From contig NZ_CP163444.1 in NCBI RefSeq assembly GCF_041053105.1, forward strand, positions 2,232,001-2,296,000: a DNA stretch of 64,000 nt, written 5' to 3'. This document shows, piece by piece, positions 50,668-59,592 of this stretch. Under the pieces are notes generated by a model that worked only from the letters and a program-made list of their open reading frames with translations, did no database searches and was not told where the DNA came from. The position numbers and the translations under genes are program-made. The DNA comes from Streptomyces sp. R44 (GTDB lineage: Bacteria; Actinomycetota; Actinomycetes; Streptomycetales; Streptomycetaceae). Each line of letters begins with the position of its first letter. Position 1 is the stretch's first letter.

Positions 50668-51168
50668 ATGGGTGAGCAGCAGCACGTGAAGTTCCCGCAG
50701 GAGGTCATCGACGAATACGCGGCGCTCGGCGTCGACCTCCCGGCGCTCTTCTCGGCCGGGCACCTCGGGAACCGCATGGGCGTGCAGATCCTGGAGGCCT
50801 CCGCCGAGAAGGTCGTCGGCACGATGCCGGTGGAGGGCAACACCCAGCCGTACGGGCTGCTGCACGGCGGTGCGTCGGCGGTGCTCGCCGAGACGCTGGG
50901 TTCCGTCGGCTCGATGCTGCACGGCGGGGTCTCGAAGATCGCCGTCGGCGTCGACCTGAACTGCACCCACCACCGCGGGGTGCGCAGCGGTCTGGTGACC
51001 GGCGTGGCGACCCCGGTCCACCGCGGGCGGACCACCGCCACGTACGAGATCGTGATCAGCGACGAGCAGGGCAAGCGGGTGTGCTCGGCCCGGCTGACCT
51101 GCCTGCTCCGCGAGATCACCGCGAAGGACGCGGGCGACCTGCCGTCGGCGGGTCACGCGGAGGCCTGA
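50668..51168 (+). CDS. PaaI-like hotdog-fold thioesterase
   Basis: A 166-residue acyl-CoA thioesterase of the 4HBT/PaaI type. The core is MPVEGNTQPYGLLHGGASAVLAETLGSVGS, with HGG and the catalytic-type Glu in LAET, then GVDLNCTHHRGVRSGLVTGVATPVHRGRTT. It hydrolyses an aromatic or fatty acyl-CoA; the ligand is unknown. ATG at 50668 follows GGAG. A TetR-style operator covers its promoter. The stop codon lies in the first unit of a 42-bp tandem duplication. Confidence 0.92.
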   Translation: MGEQQHVKFPQEVIDEYAALGVDLPALFSAGHLGNRMGVQILEASAEKVVGTMPVEGNTQPYGLLHGGASAVLAETLGSVGSMLHGGVSKIAVGVDLNCTHHRGVRSGLVTGVATPVHRGRTTATYEIVISDEQGKRVCSARLTCLLREITAKDAGDLPSAGHAEA

Positions 51169-51237
51169 GCAGAGCGGCCCGCACCCCGAACGGGCCACGC
51201 GGAGGCCTGAGCAGAGCGGCCCGCACCCCGAGCCGGA
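51154..51237. repeat. In-frame 42-bp tandem duplication across the thioesterase stop codon
   Basis: Unit 51154-51195 (starting CACGCGGAGGCCTGAGCAGA) is repeated at 51196-51237, identical for the first 36 bp. The unit holds the final codons and TGA of the thioesterase gene. Confidence 0.9.
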
Positions 51238-51447
51238 CACGCCGCGGCCCCGCCCCTGAGCCGAGCCCGGCGAACCGAGCCGGCGTGAACGGCGCGGCGT
51301 GGGACGAGCAGTCGTCCCGCGTCGCGCCGTTCGTGCTTCAACTCCCCTACCTCCAGGACCTCTTGCCCCGCGCGGCCACAGACGCTTCACTGGCGAACCT
51401 CCCCCACAGGAGAACACCCGATCCACTCACACACCGAGGGGTTCTTC

Positions 51448-52332
51448 GTGACCGCCAGTCGCACCACCTACGCGATGACCACCGTCACCGCCGCCGCCTG
51501 CGCCGCCGTCCTCGCCACCGCGATGCCGGCCACGGCGATCAACTCGTACAACGCGACCCCGGCCCCCGAGCGCACCGAGGTCGGCGCGCTCGTCGCGACC
51601 TGGGACAACGACGACGACCCGGCGACGCCCGATCGCGTCGACTGGGTCTGCTCCGGCACCATGATCGACGGGAACACCTTCCTGACGGCCGCGCACTGCA
51701 CCACCGACTGGCCGGCGAACGTCCGCTTCTACGTCTCGCTCGACCAGGACGTGCAGGCCGGCCTGGACCGCGCGGCCGCCGCCCACCCGGGCGACCCGGC
51801 CGCCCAGGCGCGGAGCGTGGCCGTCGAGGGCACCGCCCACAGCCACCCGGCCTACCCGGGCCCGGCCTCCGACACGCACGACATCTCGGTGATCGAGCTC
51901 CCGGCCTCCGCCGTGAAGGCCCGGTGGTCCTTCACCCCGGCCCCCCTGCCCCGGGCGGGCGCCCTCGACGCACTGGGCCCGCAGGGTCTGAACGACACCT
52001 CCTTCCTGGTCGCCGGTTACGGCACCGAGGAGGCGGAGCGCGGCCCGGGCGGCCAGACGCACCCGGGCGGCGGCGTCCGCATGAAGGCGCCGGTCACGTT
52101 CAACGCGCTCAACAGCGCCTGGATCCGGCTCTCCATGACCGCGCCCCAGGGGAACGGCGGCGCCTGCTACGGCGACTCGGGCGGCCCCAACTTCGCGGAG
52201 CTGAAGGGCGGGCGGACGCTGGTGGCCACGACGATCACCGGTGATACGCCGTGCTACGCGACCAATGTGGTCTATCGGCTGGACACTCCCGGCGCGCGTG
52301 ACTTCCTGAAGCCGTACGTCCAGCTTCCCTGA
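51448..52332 (+). CDS. Secreted trypsin-like serine protease
   Basis: A 294-residue S1-family protease. The signal peptide (TTVTAAACAAVLATAMPATA) is followed by the chymotrypsin fold with a complete catalytic triad: His in TFLTAAHC, Asp in DTHDISVIEL, Ser in CYGDSGGPNFAE. Cysteines flank the active Ser as usual. There is no clear long propeptide. GTG at 51448 has GAGGGG upstream. The 120-bp before it shows no further element I can name. Confidence 0.93.
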   Translation: MTASRTTYAMTTVTAAACAAVLATAMPATAINSYNATPAPERTEVGALVATWDNDDDPATPDRVDWVCSGTMIDGNTFLTAAHCTTDWPANVRFYVSLDQDVQAGLDRAAAAHPGDPAAQARSVAVEGTAHSHPAYPGPASDTHDISVIELPASAVKARWSFTPAPLPRAGALDALGPQGLNDTSFLVAGYGTEEAERGPGGQTHPGGGVRMKAPVTFNALNSAWIRLSMTAPQGNGGACYGDSGGPNFAELKGGRTLVATTITGDTPCYATNVVYRLDTPGARDFLKPYVQLP

Positions 52333-52510
52333 CGTCCCCGTCCCGACCCCGCCCCGCCCGCCGTCACTCTGCGTGATCTTCGCACGATGTGGAATCGGGC
52401 GGGACGGGCGAACGCTTTCGTCCGCTCAGGTTTCTGCCACTGTCCGATATCCGGAGAGTCGAGCGGAGGGCGCGACAGGACCAAGATTCACTCAAGCCCC
52501 TTAGCGGAAC

Positions 52511-52554
52511 TGCACGTTCTCAGTATGTGAACACTGCATTACAGACCCTAATGC
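52511..52554. promoter_or_regulatory. Paired dyads upstream of the liv operon
   Basis: TGCACGTTC / GAACACTGCA (52511-52519 and 52529-52538) and GCATTA-N7-TAATGC (52536-52554) overlap by 3 bp. They lie in the 477-bp gap 52333-52809 before livK and are candidate operators, for example for an Lrp/AsnC or GntR regulator. I could not place a convincing -35/-10 pair in the gap; the rest of it is unremarkable GC-poor leader sequence. Confidence 0.5.
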
Positions 52555-52809
52555 CCCGGTTTACCCATGCGGCGCGCACACCATTTCCCCGTCGGCATAA
52601 CAAGACAGTCACATCCTGTCCTCGCCGCTCCCCGACCCTCCCCACCTGCGCTTAGAGTCACGGCCAGTCACCGCGCCGCCGGGCGCGTCCTAGTGCACGG
52701 CCCTGTACCAAACCCAGTACGGCCCGGCGTTCCAAAACGGCACCCCTCGCTCCGCAGCTTCACGGCACCGCCTCATTCCGAGGGGGCCGCGCCAGGGAAA
52801 GGACCCTTC

Positions 52810-54042
52810 GTGCGAAACCGTTCGTTGCTCATACTCACCACCGCGGTCACCGCGGGAGCGCTGACGCTCACTGCCTGTGGTTCCCGTGACGACAAGGGCG
52901 GCGCCGAGAACGGCGACAGCGGCAACGTCACCGTCACCATCGGTCTGGACGCGCCGCTGACGGGTGAGCTGTCCGCCCTCGGCCAGGGCATCAAGAACTC
53001 GGCCGACCTCGCGGTCAAGACGGCCAACAAGAAGGGTTACGTCAAGGGCGTGACCTTCAAGCTGGAGTCCCTGGACGACCAGGCGCAGCCCTCCTCCGGC
53101 CAGCAGAACGCCACCAAGTTCGTCGCCGACAAGTCCGTCCTCGGCGTCGTCGGCCCGCTGAACTCCGGTGTCGCCGAGTCCATGCAGAAGGTCTTCGACG
53201 ACGCGAAGCTGGTGCAGGTCTCCCCGGCCAACACCAACCCGTCGCTCTCCCAGGGCCCGAACTGGGCCTCCGGTGACAAGAAGCGCGGCTACAAGTCGTA
53301 CTTCCGCACCGCCACCACCGACGCCATCCAGGGCCCGTTCGCGGCCCAGTACGTCTTCAAGGAGGCCAAGAAGACCAAGGCCTTCATCATCGACGACAAG
53401 AAGACCTACGGCGCCGGTCTCGCGGGCACCTTCAAGGGCGAGTTCGAGAAGCTCGGCGGCAAGGTCGTCGGCACCCAGCACATCAACCCGGACACCAAGG
53501 ACTTCGCCGCGGTCGCCACGCAGGTGAAGAGCTCCGGTGCCGAGGTCGTCTACTACGGTGGCGAGTACCCGGCCGCCGGCCCGCTGGCCAAGCAGATCAA
53601 GGCGGCCGGCGCGAAGGTCACCGTCGTCGGCGGCGACGCGATCTTCAGCCCGGAGTACGTGAAGCTCGCCAGCGCGGCCTCGGCCGAGGGCGACTTCGCC
53701 ACCTCGGTCGGCGCGCCGATCGAGTCCCTCGACTCCGCCAAGGAGTTCCTGGCCAACTACAAGGCCGAGAACTACAAGGAGGCCTACGAGGCCTACGGCG
53801 GCTACGCCTACGACTCGACCTGGGCGATCATCGAGGCCGTCAAGAAGGCCGTCGAGGGCAACGGCGGCAAGCTCCCCGAGCGCGCCAAGGTCGTCGAGGC
53901 CATGCAGGGCGTCTCCTTCGAGGGTGTGACCGGCTCGGTCGCCTTCGACGAGTTCGGTGACACCACCAACAAGCAGCTCACGGTCTACAAGGTCGAGGGC
54001 GGCGCGTTCAAGCCGGTCAAGTCCGGCACCTTCGGCGGCTGA
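52810..54042 (+). CDS. livK: Branched-chain amino acid ABC transporter, substrate-binding lipoprotein
   Basis: A 410-residue periplasmic-type binding protein anchored by lipid. The signal LLILTTAVTAGALTLTAC ends in the lipobox LTAC. The fold matches the Leu/Ile/Val-binding family: VTIGLDAPLTGELSALGQGIKNSADLAV, GVVGPLNSGVAESMQKVFDDAKL, VQVSPANTNPSLS, VVYYGGEYPAAGPLAKQIK. GTG at 52810 has AAAGGA upstream. Codons here are strongly AAG/GAC/TTC-biased, a sign of high expression. First gene of livKHMGF. Confidence 0.95.
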   Translation: MRNRSLLILTTAVTAGALTLTACGSRDDKGGAENGDSGNVTVTIGLDAPLTGELSALGQGIKNSADLAVKTANKKGYVKGVTFKLESLDDQAQPSSGQQNATKFVADKSVLGVVGPLNSGVAESMQKVFDDAKLVQVSPANTNPSLSQGPNWASGDKKRGYKSYFRTATTDAIQGPFAAQYVFKEAKKTKAFIIDDKKTYGAGLAGTFKGEFEKLGGKVVGTQHINPDTKDFAAVATQVKSSGAEVVYYGGEYPAAGPLAKQIKAAGAKVTVVGGDAIFSPEYVKLASAASAEGDFATSVGAPIESLDSAKEFLANYKAENYKEAYEAYGGYAYDSTWAIIEAVKKAVEGNGGKLPERAKVVEAMQGVSFEGVTGSVAFDEFGDTTNKQLTVYKVEGGAFKPVKSGTFGG

Positions 54043-54074
54043 TCCTCAGCAGCCCCATCTCTCAGCACCACCTT

Positions 54075-54112
54075 CACCGCGCGGGGGCGCCACACAGGCT
54101 CCCCGCGCGGTG
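54075..54112 (+). terminator. Intercistronic hairpin between livK and livH
   Basis: Perfect 12-bp arms (54075-54086 with 54101-54112), 14-nt loop. Hairpins in this position usually protect or partly terminate the message so that the binding protein is made in excess over the permease. Confidence 0.8.
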
Positions 54113-54145
54113 TCACATCCGTCGAAAGTCTCGGAGGACAATGCG

Positions 54146-55075
54146 GTGAACGAACTGCCGCAGCAGCTGGTCAACGGCCTGCTACTGGGATCCATGTACG
54201 GGCTCGTCGCCGTCGGCTACACGATGGTCTACGGCATCGTCCAGCTCATCAACTTCGCCCATGGCGAGATCTTCATGACCGGCGGCTTCGGGGCGCTCAC
54301 GGTCTGGCTCATCCTGCCCACCGGCACCACCATGTGGATCGCTCTGCCCCTCATGCTGATCGGTGCCATCCTCGTCGCGACGACGATAGCCGTCGGGGCG
54401 GAACGCCTGGCCTACCGCCCGCTGCGCGGTGGCCCCCGCCTCGCCCCGCTCATCACCGCCATCGGTCTCTCGCTCGCCCTCCAGCAGGCCGTCTGGTCCC
54501 TGTACCCGGAGGCGAAGTCCGCCCGGACCTTCCCGCAGATCCCCGGCGGCCCGATCGAGCTCGGACCGGTCACCATCCAGACCGGCGACGTCTTCCTGCT
54601 GATCGCCGCCCCCGTCTGCATGGCCTTCCTCGCCTTCTTCGTCATGCGCACGCGCACCGGTCGCGGCATGCAGGCCACGGCGCAGGACCCGGACACCGCG
54701 AAGCTCATGGGCGTCAACACCGACCGGATCATCGTGATCGCGTTCGCCCTCGGCGCCGCGTTCGCCGCCGTCGGTGCCGTGGCCTACGGCCTCAAGTACG
54801 GCGTCGTCGACTTCAAGATGGGCTTCCTCCTCGGACTCAAGGCCTTCACGGCCGCGGTCCTCGGCGGCATCGGCAACATCTACGGGGCCATGATCGGCGG
54901 ACTCGTCCTCGGCATCGCCGAGACGATGGCGACGGCCTACATCGCCCACATCCCCGGCATGCAGCAGCTCGGCGGCCAGTCCTGGGCCGACGTCTGGGCC
55001 TTCGTACTCCTCATCGTCGTACTCCTCGCCCGGCCACAAGGCCTGCTCGGCGAGCGCGTCGCGGACAGGGCGTGA
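54146..55075 (+). CDS. livH: Branched-chain amino acid ABC transporter permease LivH
   Basis: A 309-residue inner-membrane permease with about eight helices: GLLLGSMYGLVAVGYTMVYGIVQLINFAHGE at the start (family signature), then GRGMQATAQDPDTAKLMGVNTDRII, the cytoplasmic loop that contacts the ATPases. GTG at 54146 with GGAGGA upstream. The stop overlaps livM's GTG (GTGA). Confidence 0.96.
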   Translation: MNELPQQLVNGLLLGSMYGLVAVGYTMVYGIVQLINFAHGEIFMTGGFGALTVWLILPTGTTMWIALPLMLIGAILVATTIAVGAERLAYRPLRGGPRLAPLITAIGLSLALQQAVWSLYPEAKSARTFPQIPGGPIELGPVTIQTGDVFLLIAAPVCMAFLAFFVMRTRTGRGMQATAQDPDTAKLMGVNTDRIIVIAFALGAAFAAVGAVAYGLKYGVVDFKMGFLLGLKAFTAAVLGGIGNIYGAMIGGLVLGIAETMATAYIAHIPGMQQLGGQSWADVWAFVLLIVVLLARPQGLLGERVADRA

Positions 55076-56913
55076 GCACCATGACCACCATCTCCGAGAA
55101 CCCCAACGCACCCACGGCCGCCGAGGCCTCCCCCGAGGCGAACGGCCTCATCGGCTTCATCCCGGCCGGCATCGCCCGCCCGCTCGCCCTGGGCGGCGGC
55201 GTCCTCACCGTCGCCAGCTGTTTCCTCGCCTGGACCTGGACCGCCCGCTTCCCGGGTGACCTCACGTTCTACGGCAACCCCGGCGGCCTCCAGCTCCAGG
55301 TCCTGGTCACCGGCCTGCTGACCACCCTCTTCGCCCTCTCCTCGTACGGCGTCAAGGGCACCCGCTGGCTGACCCCGGCCGGCGGCGACGGAGCCCTCAA
55401 GCTCGCCGCGCTGGCCAACTTCGCGGCCGCCTGGTTCACGGTCGGCGCGATCAGCGTCGAGCTCGGCGGCCCGGTCAACCTGGAGCCGGGCGGCGCGGTC
55501 GTCGCGCTCGCCACCCTGCTCGCTCTCCTCGGCGCCTTCGCGCTCCCCTTCGAGCGGCCGAAGCTGCTTCCGGTGGACCCCGAGGACGCCGGCTGGGACC
55601 AGTTCAAGCACCGCTGGAGCAACGGCTGGGCGACCTTCCGGTCCTCCTTCTCCAGTGGCCCCGTGCGCAAGCTGCCGGCCATGAACTCCGCCGTCGAGAT
55701 CCTGATCATCGCCGGAGTCCTCGCCGTGGCGCTGGGCGTCTTCACCTACGGTGTCGGCACCGAGTACGACGAGCAGTTCCTCGGCTTCCTGATCACGACC
55801 GGCATCGGCTTCGCGGCGGTCAACAAGTCGGGGCTCACGGCGCAGGCCACGCAGCTCACGGGCAAGCACCAGAACCTGTCCATCGCGGGCGCGTTCACCG
55901 CCGCGGCGCTCTTCCCCTTCACCCAGACCGACGACCAGTACGCGACGCTCGGCGTCTACATCCTGATCTTCGCCACGGTCGCCCTGGGCCTGAACATCGT
56001 CGTCGGCCTCGCCGGTCTCCTCGACCTCGGTTACGTCGCCTTCCTCGGCGTCGGCGCCTACGCGGCCGCCCTCGTCTCGGGCGCCCCGACCTCGCCGTTC
56101 GGCATCCACCTGCCCTTCTGGGCCGCCGTCCTGGTCGGCGCGGCCGCGTCCCTGGTGTTCGGTGTGCTCATCGGCGCCCCGACGCTGCGACTGCGCGGCG
56201 ACTACCTCGCCATCGTCACCCTCGGTTTCGGTGAGATCTTCCGTATCGCCGTGATGAACGCCGACGGCACCTCCGGCCCCGACATCACCAACGGCTCCAA
56301 CGGCATCGCGTCCATCCCGAACCTCGACATGTTCGGGTTCGACTTCGGCGCCGAGCACTCCATCGCCGGCTTCACGATCGGCCGGTTCGCGAACTACTTC
56401 TTCCTGATGCTGCTGATCATGGCGGTCGTCGTGCTGGTCTTCCGGCGCAGCGGCGACTCCCGCATCGGCCGCGCCTGGGTCGCCATCCGCGAGGACGAGA
56501 CCGCGGCGCTCGCCATGGGCATCAACGGCTTCCGGGTCAAGCTCATCGCCTTCGCGCTCGGCGCCTCGCTCGCCGGCCTGGCCGGCACCGTGCAGGCGCA
56601 CGTCACCTACACGGTGACCCCGGAGCAGTACGTCTTCGCCGGTCCCATCCCGCCCAACTCCGCCTTCCTGCTCGCGGCCGTCGTCCTCGGCGGCATGGGC
56701 ACCATGAGCGGTCCGCTGGTCGGTGCGTCGCTGCTCTTCCTGATCCCCAACAAGCTCCAGTTCATGGGCGAATACCAGCTGCTCGCCTTCGGTGTCGCGC
56801 TGATCCTGCTCATGCGCTTCCGCCCGGAGGGCATGATCGCCAACCGGCGCAACCAGCTGGAGTTCCACGAGAACGACGAGACGCCCGCCACGCTCGCCAA
56901 GGCAGGTGCCTGA
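55072..56913 (+). CDS. livM: Branched-chain amino acid ABC transporter permease LivM, with long N-terminal extension
   Basis: A 613-residue permease, about 190 residues longer than E. coli LivM. The core (about residues 290-600) holds VALGLNIVVGLAGLLDLGYVAFLGVGAYAAAL, the GDYLAIVTLGFGEIFRI segment and RAWVAIREDETAALAMGINGFRVK, the coupling loop. The ~285-residue N-terminus adds about five extra membrane segments, common in streptomycete LivM. ATG at 55081 is an alternative start to GTG at 55072. Next gene begins 3 bp after. Confidence 0.95.
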   Translation: MSTMTTISENPNAPTAAEASPEANGLIGFIPAGIARPLALGGGVLTVASCFLAWTWTARFPGDLTFYGNPGGLQLQVLVTGLLTTLFALSSYGVKGTRWLTPAGGDGALKLAALANFAAAWFTVGAISVELGGPVNLEPGGAVVALATLLALLGAFALPFERPKLLPVDPEDAGWDQFKHRWSNGWATFRSSFSSGPVRKLPAMNSAVEILIIAGVLAVALGVFTYGVGTEYDEQFLGFLITTGIGFAAVNKSGLTAQATQLTGKHQNLSIAGAFTAAALFPFTQTDDQYATLGVYILIFATVALGLNIVVGLAGLLDLGYVAFLGVGAYAAALVSGAPTSPFGIHLPFWAAVLVGAAASLVFGVLIGAPTLRLRGDYLAIVTLGFGEIFRIAVMNADGTSGPDITNGSNGIASIPNLDMFGFDFGAEHSIAGFTIGRFANYFFLMLLIMAVVVLVFRRSGDSRIGRAWVAIREDETAALAMGINGFRVKLIAFALGASLAGLAGTVQAHVTYTVTPEQYVFAGPIPPNSAFLLAAVVLGGMGTMSGPLVGASLLFLIPNKLQFMGEYQLLAFGVALILLMRFRPEGMIANRRNQLEFHENDETPATLAKAGA

Positions 56914-56916
56914 ACC

Positions 56917-57926
<1,010 letters not shown>

Positions 57927-57930
<4 letters not shown>

Positions 57931-58643
57931 CCGCACTGCTCGAAGTCGAGGACCTGCGCGTCGCCTACGGAAAGATCGAGGCCGTCAAGGGCATCTCCTT
58001 CTCCGTCGACGCCGGTGAGGTCGTCACCCTCATCGGCACCAACGGCGCCGGGAAGACCACCACCCTGCGGACCCTCTCCGGGCTCCTCAAGCCGGTCGGC
58101 GGCCAGATCAAGTTCGAGGGCAAGTCCCTCCGCAAGATCCCCGCGCACAAGATCGTCTCGCTGGGTCTGGCCCACTCCCCCGAGGGCCGGCACATCTTCC
58201 CCCGGATGACGATCGAGGAGAACCTCCTCCTCGGCGCCTTCCTCCGGAAGGACACCGCCGGCATCGCCAAGGACGTCCAGCGCGCCTACGACCTCTTCCC
58301 GATCCTGGGCGAGCGTCGCAAGCAGGCCGCGGGCACGCTCTCCGGCGGTGAGCAGCAGATGCTCGCGATGGGCAGGGCGCTGATGTCCCAGCCGAAGCTG
58401 CTCATGCTCGACGAGCCCTCGATGGGTCTCTCGCCGATCATGATGCAGAAGATCATGGCGACGATCGCCGAGCTGAAGGCCCAGGGCACCACGATCCTGC
58501 TCGTCGAGCAGAACGCCCAGGCCGCGCTCGCCCTGGCGGACCACGGTCACGTCATGGAGATCGGCAAGATCGTGCTCTCGGGCACGGGGCAGGACCTGCT
58601 CCACGACGAGTCCGTCCGCAAGGCGTACCTCGGCGAGGACTGA
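57927..58643 (+). CDS. livF: Branched-chain amino acid ABC transporter ATPase LivF
   Basis: A 238-residue ATPase of normal length. Walker A GTNGAGKTT, signature LSGGEQQMLAMGRAL, Walker B LLMLDEPSMGLSP and the switch H in LLVEQNAQ (Q-rich variant) are present. It completes the transporter with LivG. ATG at 57927 overlaps the livG stop; last gene of the operon, followed by a strong terminator. Confidence 0.97.
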
Positions 58644-58656
58644 GCCCCACGAACCG

Positions 58657-58690
58657 AAGGCCCGCCCCACAAGGTCGTGGGGCGGGCCTT
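58657..58690. terminator. Bidirectional terminator between livF and pdtaR
   Basis: Perfect 14-bp stem (58657-58670 with 58677-58690), 6-nt loop, between two convergent genes. Confidence 0.9.
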
Positions 58691-58714
58691 CTCGTGTACG
58701 GAAGCAATGGGCAA

Positions 58715-59368
58715 CTACTGCCCCTTGGCCGCCTTCTTCTCCTCGGCGTCCTCGATGACGGCCTCGGCGACCTGCTGCATCGACATGCGGCGGTCCATCG
58801 AGGTCTTCTGGATCCAGCGGAAGGCCGCGGGCTCCGTCAGGCCGTACTGGGTCTGCAGGATCGACTTGGCGCGGTCGACGAGCTTGCGGGTCTCCAGGCG
58901 CTGGGAGAGGTCGGCGACCTCCTTCTCCAGGGCGCGGAGCTCGGCGAAGCGGGAGACGGCCATCTCGATGGCCGGCACCACGTCGCTCTTGCTGAACGGC
59001 TTCACCAGGTACGCCATGGCGCCGGCGTCCCGGGCCCGCTCGACGAGCTCGCGCTGCGAGAAGGCGGTCAGCATGAGGACCGGGGCGATGGACTCGCCGG
59101 CGATCTTCTCGGCGGCCGAGATGCCGTCGAGGACGGGCATCTTCACGTCGAGGATGACGAGGTCGGGGCGGTGCTCGCGGGCGAGCTCGACGGCCGTCTG
59201 GCCGTCCCCGGCCTCGCCGACGACCGTGTAGCCCTCTTCCTCCAGCATCTCTTTGAGGTCGAGGCGGATGAGGGCCTCGTCCTCGGCGATGACGACGCGG
59301 GTCGTCAGCGGCGGGACGTGCGACGCCTCGGCGTCGTCGGCGGGCTGGGGCGACTCGGGGGCGGTCAC
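58715..59368 (-). CDS. pdtaR: ANTAR-domain response regulator PdtaR-like
   Basis: A 217-residue regulator. The receiver domain has the acidic pocket IAEDEALI, the phosphorylation Asp in LVILDVKMP (D74), the Thr in LTAFS and Lys in LVKPFSK. A coiled-coil linker (ALEKEVADLSQRLETRKLVDRA) leads to the ANTAR RNA-binding domain (LTEPAAFRWIQKTSMDRRMSMQQVAEAVI). ANTAR proteins act as antiterminators at hairpin sites in mRNA leaders; the kinase partner (PdtaS) is not in the window. GTG at 59368. Confidence 0.95.
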   Translation of the reverse strand: MTAPESPQPADDAEASHVPPLTTRVVIAEDEALIRLDLKEMLEEEGYTVVGEAGDGQTAVELAREHRPDLVILDVKMPVLDGISAAEKIAGESIAPVLMLTAFSQRELVERARDAGAMAYLVKPFSKSDVVPAIEMAVSRFAELRALEKEVADLSQRLETRKLVDRAKSILQTQYGLTEPAAFRWIQKTSMDRRMSMQQVAEAVIEDAEEKKAAKGQ

Positions 59369-59426
59369 GCGGGCTCCTCGTTCGATGGCCTCGTTCCGAG
59401 GCGGATACTGCTCCCCATGAGCCTAC

Positions 59427-59444
59427 CTACCTCCTGTAAGGTAG
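59427..59444. promoter_or_regulatory. Inverted repeat CTACCT-CCTGTA-AGGTAG upstream of pdtaR and tRNA
   Basis: Perfect 6-bp arms in the 115-bp gap between divergent pdtaR and the tRNA gene. It may be an operator for either; part of the tRNA promoter (TAAGGT at 59437-59442) overlaps it. Confidence 0.4.
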
Positions 59445-59483
59445 GGACACGGCGGGTGATCACCGACCTTCGTTTCGAAGGAT

Positions 59484-59556
59484 GCCCCGGTAGCCCAGCG
59501 GAAGAGGCAGTGGTCTCAAACACCATACAGCGTGGGTTCGAATCCCACCCGGGGCA
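59484..59556 (+). tRNA. tRNA with Leu anticodon CAA, type I (short variable loop)
   Basis: A 73-nt cloverleaf. Acceptor GCCCCGG pairs with CCGGGGC (59549-59555), discriminator A (59556). D stem GCCC/GGC with GG at 59500-59501; anticodon stem GTGGT/ACCAT, loop CTCAAAC with anticodon CAA at 59517-59519 after U33; variable loop ACAGC (5 nt); T stem GTGGG/CCCAC and T loop TTCGAAT. CCA is not encoded. CAA reads UUG, but leucine tRNAs normally have a long variable arm, so this is an unusual type I molecule. Confidence 0.93.
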
Positions 59557-59592
59557 CTTTACCTTTGATTCCAAGGATTGAGACTCTAGACC

